From a virus: a stretch of DNA of 21,168 nt. The DNA is taken from positions 1-21,168 of IMG/VR virus record IMGVR_UViG_3300017751_000307; one strand, 5' to 3'. Made by a program: the position numbers and the translations under genes. The notes beneath the pieces are model-generated. The model did not search any database. It saw only the letters and a program-made list of their open reading frames with translations, and was not told the origin of the DNA. Shown here one piece after another: positions 1-6,063 of this stretch (position 1 is its first letter; each line of letters starts with the position of its first letter).

Positions 1-64
1 GATAATCATCTTCAGCCCAAACGTAAACATCTAATTGTACTGCGTATCTTTTTTGTTCTTTCAT
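1..64 (-). CDS. Small protein of unknown function, N-terminal fragment
   Basis: A minus-strand reading frame begins with ATG at 64-62 and runs out of the window at base 1, giving 21 visible residues (starting MKEQKRYAVQLDVYVWAEDD). It starts only 3 bp after the stop codon of the LPD29-like gene, so it is probably co-transcribed with it from the promoter near 700. The visible stretch looks like the first beta strand of a small alpha/beta protein, but too little is present to assign a family. The close spacing and the even codon content are the only support; the remainder lies outside the window. Confidence 0.6.
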   Translation of the reverse strand, partial: MKEQKRYAVQLDVYVWAEDDY

Positions 65-67
65 ATC

Positions 68-652
68 TTAAGCATTTACAGTTAATGAAGCCACTTTATC
101 AACATTCTTTTTGTTCATAAATTGTTTGTTGTATTCTAACCAACCACCTAATCTCTGAACTTTTTCAGTCCACTCAGAATCTAAACTATTTTGATACTCT
201 TTCCATTGAGATACCCAATATTCGATTGAGTCCCATTTTGGTTTGTTTTCTACAAATACATAAGAAGGGAAATATTTTAGAGGAGTACCACTCTGAGTAG
301 AAACAGAATCTTCTCTTGTTTCGTACATATCAATCATACCATTGAAAGTACCACCTTGTAAAGTGTATTTCCAAGAAGAGATATCTTCCCATATCTTTTG
401 GTCAGTAATTGGAGAACCATCAGAATTAGAAACGTTTACTCTTACAGAAGAACCACCACTATAAACATCGGAAGTAGCCCACACTTTTAGAGTTGGGTAA
501 GTTTTTTTAACATATTGTTTGATTACAGAAGCACAACTCTTAGCATTCATGTAGATATACTTTTCGTTGTTGTTGTAGTTATCTTCTCTTACTTGAGAAA
601 GGGGTAATTGGAACTCAGTTCCTCTTAATTGAAATTTGAATTTTTTACTCAT
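68..652 (-). CDS. LPD29-like domain protein (194 aa)
   Basis: Residues about 35-135 match my memory of the LPD29 family (large polyvalent protein-associated domain 29): an N-terminal helix (SCASVIKQYVKKTYPTLK), then the YSGGSSVRVNV strand, then GGTFNGMIDMYETRED. The domain is best known as a module of very large phage or plasmid polyvalent proteins; here it forms most of a short stand-alone protein, and its biochemical role is unknown. The frame can be extended to an ATG at 697-695, but that codon lies inside the predicted promoter/operator and only about 3 bases after the predicted transcription start. I therefore chose the next Met at 652-650, which follows an AT-rich leader without a Shine-Dalgarno sequence. 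The C-terminal part (Trp/Lys/Glu rich) is unassigned. It is likely an early or middle gene rather than a virion component. Confidence 0.7.
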   Translation of the reverse strand: MSKKFKFQLRGTEFQLPLSQVREDNYNNNEKYIYMNAKSCASVIKQYVKKTYPTLKVWATSDVYSGGSSVRVNVSNSDGSPITDQKIWEDISSWKYTLQGGTFNGMIDMYETREDSVSTQSGTPLKYFPSYVFVENKPKWDSIEYWVSQWKEYQNSLDSEWTEKVQRLGGWLEYNKQFMNKKNVDKVASLTVNA

Positions 653-695
653 TTTATTAATTTTAAGGTTTATTTTTATTGTTTTATTATCACTC

Positions 696-736
696 ATTTA
701 CATAGTAAATATACGAAAAAAAGCCGAGACTGCCAA
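696..736 (-). promoter_or_regulatory. Bacteroidota-type promoter with operator-like inverted repeat, copy 1
   Basis: On the minus strand TTGG (736-733) is followed after exactly 19 bases by TATATTTAC (713-705), close to the Bacteroidota -33 TTTG / -7 TAnnTTTG pattern. The inverted repeat ATTTAC-TAT-GTAAAT (710-696) covers the -7 element and the expected start site, as an operator would. The 27 bases 696-722 are identical to 1035-1061, and the -33 box lies at the same distance in both. It would drive the LPD29-like gene. The promoter reading rests on this match to the known consensus and on the two-copy conservation. Confidence 0.65.
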
Positions 737-740
737 GTCT
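727..740. terminator. Bidirectional hairpin terminator candidate
   Basis: AGACT (727-731), loop GCCA, AGTCT (736-740) forms a 5-bp stem. On the plus strand it runs directly into a T-rich tract (740-753); on the minus strand it is followed by CGGC and a run of seven T (722-716). It lies between the stop of the 87-residue gene and the next start, and overlaps the -33 box of the downstream promoter. The stem is short, so efficiency is uncertain. Confidence 0.4.
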
Positions 741-754
741 TTTTTTACTTTTTT

Positions 755-1018
755 TTATGAATTAAGGTCACTAATAGATTGAATAGTGTAGTCATATAAA
801 ATCTGGCCGAATTCACTTTCATCTACTTCATTTTCTATTACAACATATCTGTAAGGTAATAGTTTTTTTAATTCATCTAAGTTGACTTGTTTCCAATATC
901 CGAATCTTAAATCAATTTTTCCTTTAGGATTCAAATGTGAAAAGGAATTACCCACTTCAAAATCATCAGAACCATACCATTTTTCTATGTTTTTTAGAAT
1001 TTTGTAATCTACTCTCAT
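755..1018 (-). CDS. Hypothetical protein (87 aa)
   Basis: I do not recognise this protein. It is a short acidic protein of 87 residues with no signal peptide, no membrane segment and no cysteines, containing alternating helical and aromatic-rich strands (FGYWKQV, YRYVVIENEVDESEF). The ATG at 1018-1016 follows an AT-rich leader (ATTAAAACTTAAAAA) without a Shine-Dalgarno motif, and lies about 24 bases after the predicted start of transcription from the promoter at 1035-1075. Having its own promoter, shared in type with the next gene, suggests a small regulatory or host-interaction protein expressed apart from the tail genes; that role is an inference from position only. Confidence 0.65.
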   Translation of the reverse strand: MRVDYKILKNIEKWYGSDDFEVGNSFSHLNPKGKIDLRFGYWKQVNLDELKKLLPYRYVVIENEVDESEFGQILYDYTIQSISDLNS

Positions 1019-1034
1019 TTTTTAAGTTTTAATT

Positions 1035-1075
1035 ATTTACATAGTAAATATACGAAAAAAATACGAGAAATCCAA
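1035..1075 (-). promoter_or_regulatory. Bacteroidota-type promoter with operator-like inverted repeat, copy 2
   Basis: This is a second copy of the promoter module: TTGG (1075-1072), 19 bases, TATATTTAC (1052-1044), and the inverted repeat ATTTAC-TAT-GTAAAT (1049-1035). Bases 1035-1061 equal 696-722 exactly, while the spacer on the -33 side differs except for TTGG and the distance. It drives the 87-residue gene. A weak 6-bp hairpin (AATCCA/TGGATT, about 1072-1090) overlaps it and may end the baseplate transcript. Confidence 0.65.
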
Positions 1076-1087
1076 GCAAAAAGTGGA

Positions 1088-1480
1088 TTATTTTTTGTAA
1101 AATTGTAGAAGATGTAGTATATAGAGTTTGATACCTGGCATATCCTTCGAAACTATATCTAAGGCTATTCTATTTGATTCAGAAACTCCTTTATCAGCTA
1201 TAGTACCATCATCTTTGAACATCATTTTTAGAGGGCCTTTGATTCTCCATCTTAAGGTAACTGCTCTGTATAAAGCAGAAGTTGATATTCTTATATAATC
1301 ATCTCCTGATATTTCAGTTACTACTCCAAGTTTATCATTTGTTGGTTGAGCAAAGAATCTTCTAATATATCCTCTGTTGTAATCAGCTTGTTTTGGTTTT
1401 GGGATATAAGCAGATAGGGTAACCTTTGTTTTTGGTTTATTACCCTTTTTTAATTTACCATATAAATCTAATATACTCAT
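1088..1480 (-). CDS. Small protein of the baseplate cluster, unknown function (130 aa)
   Basis: This is the last gene of the tape measure-baseplate operon. It has 130 residues from the ATG at 1480-1478, which comes one base after the hub gene's stop codon. An upstream in-frame ATG (1507) would add nine residues and overlap the hub gene by 26 bp; a GAGG four bases before it makes that start possible, but the N-terminus MSILDLYGKL looks like the natural one. The protein is basic, with an early lysine-rich segment and a beta-rich middle (YIRRFFAQPTNDK, then VVTEISGDDYIRISTSALYR). No family was recognised. Its place directly after the hub gene suggests a minor tail or baseplate component or an assembly factor. 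Confidence 0.65.
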   Translation of the reverse strand: MSILDLYGKLKKGNKPKTKVTLSAYIPKPKQADYNRGYIRRFFAQPTNDKLGVVTEISGDDYIRISTSALYRAVTLRWRIKGPLKMMFKDDGTIADKGVSESNRIALDIVSKDMPGIKLYILHLLQFYKK

Positions 1481-1481
1481 C

Positions 1482-4070
1482 TTATTTTGCCGCTGTGTTT
1501 GAACCATACGCCCTCATACCAGTTTGTACAGTAGTGTACCAACCTGTTGTTGTTACTTCATGTTCTAATCCTGTAACTTCATATACATGAGGATTTGAGA
1601 AGTTTTTTGGTAATCCACTAAATCGTAAAGTATCACCTCGTTTGAATCCACTTATTCCATGAACTTTGAAGTTTACCTTTGCCATACCAAATGGAGTATT
1701 TACTTTACCACCATTTGTTGAAGAAATATCTCTCCAACCCTCAGCATCTATATCTTTTAAGTATATCTGTCTTAATAGTAATGGGTCATTAAAAGTACCA
1801 ACCATAAAAACTTCTTTAACATTGCCTTCATTTAATTGCTCTACAATACCTGCCATATCATTTCTATTTTGTACTTTAGGATAAACACCTGCTTTACCTG
1901 TGAAAAACTGATAATTAGCACTTCTAATTGCATCAGCATCTTTTTCTTGAGTTTCACTTGTATTTGCCTTTTCATTAGGTATTGCTGGTTCTTTGAACTT
2001 TATACCACTTAAAATAGTACCAACCATATCAACTGGTGTGATACCATCGTTATCCGCTGCATCAGGGTTAGACCATACTGAACCTACAACTGGTATTAAT
2101 CCTCCAAACTCTTGTATTGTTTCTGCATTTTTATCATTACTTGCTCTTTTTTGTAATATACTATTTTGCATTGCTGCTGGAGTAGTTACATCAAAATCAA
2201 CTTCTATAAATGGTGAAGTTGTTCCTCTTAATTGATACGTTGGTATTTTATCTTCAACATGATTTATTATACCACTAAAATTCATATCAACTACTTGTAA
2301 TTCTTTTTTTCCTGTGTTTGGATGTGCTCTTTCTATAATCTGAAATTTCCAATGTGAATTAACTGCAGAACTCATACCATTTAGTAAATCATAAAGAACA
2401 TCTCTAATTGTATAGTTTGGTGTTTTCATTACCTTATTAAAGTAATCAAAATTTATATACATATTTTTTAACCATCCCCAATAACCTTTTTTCATTTCAT
2501 AACTCTTAACAGAATTTTCAGGGTCGTATTCCCATTTATTATCTTCAGTAGTTAAATCATATTGGCAAGGAAAAGCATGAGGTGCTCCACCAAAACCATC
2601 ATTGTTTTTCTTTCGAGTTCCAGTCCAATTTATACCATCTGTTGGTTTGGGGTGTAAATTTTGTAAGTTGGAATTTAAGTTTTCTAAATCTACAAACTTA
2701 ACTTCAGTAGTTTCTCCATTGAAAGCATTATCTATATTGAAAGAAGGTGCAGTTGGATTAGGTAAATATAGTATATTTTTATCAAGTGAATACATATGTG
2801 GAAATGCACCACAAATAGAAGTATCTATATTAATTATATGACTAACTTTTTCACCACTACAAGAGGAATTTAATGAACCCTCTGCTTTACTAGATTTTTC
2901 GGTAAAATCTTCATTCATTATTGCACACGCAAGTTCAAATCTAATAAATCTTTCAGGTGATAGTAGTGGTTTATCTTCTGGCATCTCAAAATCACTACCA
3001 GTATCATCTTTAGTTGCTTTTACACTTTTTGTATCTTTTAAGGCTTTTAATATTGATGTTTGCATAACTTTATCAATATTAATATAATTTGATTCATCAG
3101 CCCATAGATTATCAGCATTAGGTTTATTATATTCTATAAATGCATAATCTTTTTTCTTATCTGAAATATTCTGTGATTCCCAAGCTTTTATTTCAGTTGT
3201 TTGTTTTTCTGAATTCAAATCATTAAACATTTGTCTGAATAGTGCTTTTGCAACCCCATCTTTAGAGGCAGAATCATCTATCTCTGCTGGGTCATATCTT
3301 TCAGATGATATGTTTTTAGTACTATTAGAACTACCTCCCTTATGTCCTTGCATATATTCAGCAACCTCACCTTGAGAAGTTAATTGTATATCTAATATAA
3401 ATGTTTCATTATCTCCAAACTTAACACCTCCATTTGTAGTTAAACCAAGAGTTGCATCATATTCAAAGTTAGAACTTATTCTTTTTTGTAAAATATATTT
3501 TTGATTCATATACTTTGACATCATACAAGGAGTAATTGCACCTGTCTCTGAATTTCCACACCAATTTTTTCTTGCATCACGAGTATTCCAACCCCATTCA
3601 ACTAAAACATAAAAACCTGGTTCTAAAAAGTATTTAGCCAATTTCTCCATATGTTCTAGTGTGTAACAAGTAATAGAAAAGTTTGTAGTTTTTCTTCCCA
3701 CATCTACTTCACTTACTGATAACCCACTAATGATTGGTCCAGGTCTTGTTGGTCTGCCTTTTACTCTAACTGGTGTTTTATAATCTAATTCGAATCCACA
3801 GATACCAGATTCTGCACTTTGACCAGTTGAACCATTACCATATCTAATATTAAAACCATCTTCAGGATAATTAGATTGTAATATAAGTCCATTTTTTGAA
3901 GATTCTGGTGTAGTTGCACCATATGATGAGATTACTCGTATCCAAGGCATTAAACCACTCACACCACCCTTACCACTTGCGTAAGGCATTGGTGAGTTGT
4001 TTCCTCCCCATGTATCTAATTTCGTTTGTATCCCTCTAAAGGGATATGAAAATTGTGGCCAGTTACCCAT
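1482..4070 (-). CDS. Baseplate hub-like tail protein (862 aa)
   Basis: A large protein predicted to form the central baseplate hub or a hub-associated wedge below the tail tube. The C-terminal ~100 residues contain GDTLRFSGLPKNF, then YEVTGLEHEVTTTGWYTTV, the pattern seen at the end of gp27/gp44-type hub proteins. The N-terminal third carries VDVGRKTTNFSITCYTLE and FLEPGFYVLVEWGWN, a signature I associate with hub-like proteins of large myoviruses. The middle (about residues 250-560) is polar and rich in Asn, Ser and Asp, with several cysteines. At 862 residues it is about twice T4 gp27, and I see no lysozyme or spike repeat in it, so it is not a gp5 fusion. ATG at 4070, with a weak AGG ten bases upstream, 4 bp after the LysM gene. 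The family call is from motif memory. Confidence 0.6.
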   Translation of the reverse strand: MGNWPQFSYPFRGIQTKLDTWGGNNSPMPYASGKGGVSGLMPWIRVISSYGATTPESSKNGLILQSNYPEDGFNIRYGNGSTGQSAESGICGFELDYKTPVRVKGRPTRPGPIISGLSVSEVDVGRKTTNFSITCYTLEHMEKLAKYFLEPGFYVLVEWGWNTRDARKNWCGNSETGAITPCMMSKYMNQKYILQKRISSNFEYDATLGLTTNGGVKFGDNETFILDIQLTSQGEVAEYMQGHKGGSSNSTKNISSERYDPAEIDDSASKDGVAKALFRQMFNDLNSEKQTTEIKAWESQNISDKKKDYAFIEYNKPNADNLWADESNYINIDKVMQTSILKALKDTKSVKATKDDTGSDFEMPEDKPLLSPERFIRFELACAIMNEDFTEKSSKAEGSLNSSCSGEKVSHIINIDTSICGAFPHMYSLDKNILYLPNPTAPSFNIDNAFNGETTEVKFVDLENLNSNLQNLHPKPTDGINWTGTRKKNNDGFGGAPHAFPCQYDLTTEDNKWEYDPENSVKSYEMKKGYWGWLKNMYINFDYFNKVMKTPNYTIRDVLYDLLNGMSSAVNSHWKFQIIERAHPNTGKKELQVVDMNFSGIINHVEDKIPTYQLRGTTSPFIEVDFDVTTPAAMQNSILQKRASNDKNAETIQEFGGLIPVVGSVWSNPDAADNDGITPVDMVGTILSGIKFKEPAIPNEKANTSETQEKDADAIRSANYQFFTGKAGVYPKVQNRNDMAGIVEQLNEGNVKEVFMVGTFNDPLLLRQIYLKDIDAEGWRDISSTNGGKVNTPFGMAKVNFKVHGISGFKRGDTLRFSGLPKNFSNPHVYEVTGLEHEVTTTGWYTTVQTGMRAYGSNTAAK

Positions 4071-4074
4071 ATTA

Positions 4075-4368
4075 TTACCTATTATCTACTTGACTTAAAA
4101 ATCTGTCTATATTAGCAGGTATTCTAAGAACAGTTCCATCAGGTAATGAAAATGGTGCATCATGTATTTGATTAGCATTTGCAATAACCCACCATAGAGA
4201 AGCATCTCCAAGATATTCTTGTGCAATCGAATCTAATCTATCTCCTGTTTGAACTGCTACATAGATATCACTATCAGTTTTAGGTATTTTAGGAAGTTTT
4301 TTAGAAATATAAACTTCTCTACCATCTGATAATTTCTTCTTTGGATTAAATGTATATCTACCTGCCAT
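4075..4368 (-). CDS. LysM-domain baseplate protein, gp53/tail protein X type (97 aa)
   Basis: Residues about 36-88 form a LysM-like module: VAVQTGDRLDSIAQEYLGD, then LWWVIANANQI, then PDGTVLRIP, with the GD-x3-IA-x3-LGD and WW-x-IA-x-AN features typical of the small LysM proteins of contractile tails (T4 gp53, phage tail protein X). Here the fold is thought to serve as a binding module between the tube initiator, hub and wedge rather than to bind peptidoglycan. The order gp48-like, LysM, hub is usual in contractile systems. The gene starts 2 bp after the stop of the gp48-like gene and ends 4 bp before the hub start; no clear Shine-Dalgarno sequence precedes it, so translation may be coupled. 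Confidence 0.8.
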   Translation of the reverse strand: MAGRYTFNPKKKLSDGREVYISKKLPKIPKTDSDIYVAVQTGDRLDSIAQEYLGDASLWWVIANANQIHDAPFSLPDGTVLRIPANIDRFLSQVDNR

Positions 4369-4370
4369 AA

Positions 4371-6059
4371 TTAATTTTTAATCTTTATTGTTTTTCTAAC
4401 TCCAACACCAGCACCAATGTAATTATCTTTACTTCCTTTTTTCAATTCACCATTTTCATCAGTTACAAAATATTCTATCTTATTTGGTGTTGCGTAAATT
4501 TCATGTTGAGAGGTAACCCCTTCACCATTTTTAGGGAATGAATATAATCCTCGTATAGAACCATCTTCTATATTTTCAACAAATTTTAGTGTAATTGCCA
4601 CATCTATAAATTTTGGTAACAATAATCCCGCAACATCAGTTTCCCAAGTTCCATTATCTGGAAATGTATAAGAAAGAGATTCTACTATACATACCTTGTC
4701 TTTATACATATCACCAAGGGTAAATTCGGTAAAATTTGGATGAGCCATGTTGTTCTCAATTAAAGGATATGATAATTTGGTTAAGTTAGATAATTTAGAC
4801 CAGTTGTTTGCAAGTTCCAATGGATTCTGTGCATATACTTGTAGGTTAAATGATACACTTCTTTCTACTGATTCGAAAATATAGTATTTGTATGGATTAC
4901 CAACAAAGTTATTTGATGCCCAAGATGGTGATGATGTTTCGGTTAGACCTGTAATTGAACATCTAAATGCCATCATTGGATATGTTTTTGATTTATACCT
5001 ACCAATGAATAAAGGAACTAAATCTTTTACTGGTGAAAATCCTTTAACAGTAACTTCACCATTTTCAGTATTAACTGTGGTAGTATATGGGTCTCCCATT
5101 GCAATGGTATCCCCACCACGAGTTAAACCTCTTTTTTCTAAAGTTGTTTTATCATCATCATCTCTTATGAATTGAGAATAACCTTCGCCATCTTTTGGTG
5201 TAAATGTTGGTAATTTTTCTCCTTTTTTGGGATTAGCTGAATTAAAAGAGAATGGATTATTTCCTATACCAAATGTTCCTTTTTGTTTATTACCACTTGC
5301 TTCTCGTTTTACTCCATATATAGGAGAAACCTTAGATAAATCTAATTTGGTTTCTTTTAATTCTTCTAATAATTCATCACCTTTAGCATTTTTAACAGAT
5401 TCTTTTTGGTCAGAATATGTTTCTCCCTTTTTACTATTTGTATAATTAACTTGAGGTTCTTTTGTACTTTGTGCATCTCCTAAACCTTGTGCCTCTCCAA
5501 ATAAAGCTCCTCTAAGTTTATCTTTTGCAAATCCAATACCATTACCTAAAGCTTGTTTTCCAATTGTTTTAGGATTACCCCCACCACTATTTTTTAAGAA
5601 CTTACCTAAGCCAGTTCCATTTTTACCCATAGTATCAGGTGTTATTGGGTCTGCAGATGTTAGTTCTTTACCTCTTAATTCAATTACTTTATCAGATACT
5701 TTTGTTGGTATTAAGTTTTCTGGTATACCTAACTTAGAGTTTACTTTATCTCTAACATCAGAAATTGAGGATACAGCTCCACCAGTAATTTTACTTAAAC
5801 CCTTTCCAATTAATCCACCATCTCCACCTTCACCACCTGTATTAGTTTTCATTTTTTCTAAATCAGGTGTACTTCTTAATGATATTCTACCAGCTTCATT
5901 TCCATAAATGAGAGGATTGTTAATCTCTACCAAAGATTTAATTCTAATACCACTTGTTTCTTGTTCTACAAGAGTTTCAGTATCAGATTTTACTTCAGAG
6001 TAAGCTGTTCCATACTTAAACGAATCTTTATTCTTAAAAAGTTCTAATAGTGTTGGCAT
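4371..6059 (-). CDS. gp48/gp54-like baseplate tail-tube initiator (562 aa)
   Basis: The C-terminal ~220 residues hold a tube-like beta domain: FIGRYKSKTYPMMAFRCSITG, later VCIVESLSYTFPDNGTWETD, then LLPKFIDVAITLKFVE. The last part resembles the end of T4 gp48 (a pattern of NG, hydrophobic, LP-x3-x-LEITM), the protein that caps the baseplate and nucleates tube polymerisation. Residues about 60-330 are a Gly/Lys/Asn/Ser-rich, probably disordered linker, which makes the protein longer than T4 gp48 (364 residues). The ATG at 6059 has GGGAG about 11 bases upstream, inside the end of the tape measure gene, 4 bp after its stop. The position between tape measure and LysM genes supports the call; gp54 and other tube-adaptor proteins are alternatives within the same fold. 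Confidence 0.55.
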   Translation of the reverse strand: MPTLLELFKNKDSFKYGTAYSEVKSDTETLVEQETSGIRIKSLVEINNPLIYGNEAGRISLRSTPDLEKMKTNTGGEGGDGGLIGKGLSKITGGAVSSISDVRDKVNSKLGIPENLIPTKVSDKVIELRGKELTSADPITPDTMGKNGTGLGKFLKNSGGGNPKTIGKQALGNGIGFAKDKLRGALFGEAQGLGDAQSTKEPQVNYTNSKKGETYSDQKESVKNAKGDELLEELKETKLDLSKVSPIYGVKREASGNKQKGTFGIGNNPFSFNSANPKKGEKLPTFTPKDGEGYSQFIRDDDDKTTLEKRGLTRGGDTIAMGDPYTTTVNTENGEVTVKGFSPVKDLVPLFIGRYKSKTYPMMAFRCSITGLTETSSPSWASNNFVGNPYKYYIFESVERSVSFNLQVYAQNPLELANNWSKLSNLTKLSYPLIENNMAHPNFTEFTLGDMYKDKVCIVESLSYTFPDNGTWETDVAGLLLPKFIDVAITLKFVENIEDGSIRGLYSFPKNGEGVTSQHEIYATPNKIEYFVTDENGELKKGSKDNYIGAGVGVRKTIKIKN

Positions 6060-6063
6060 ATAA

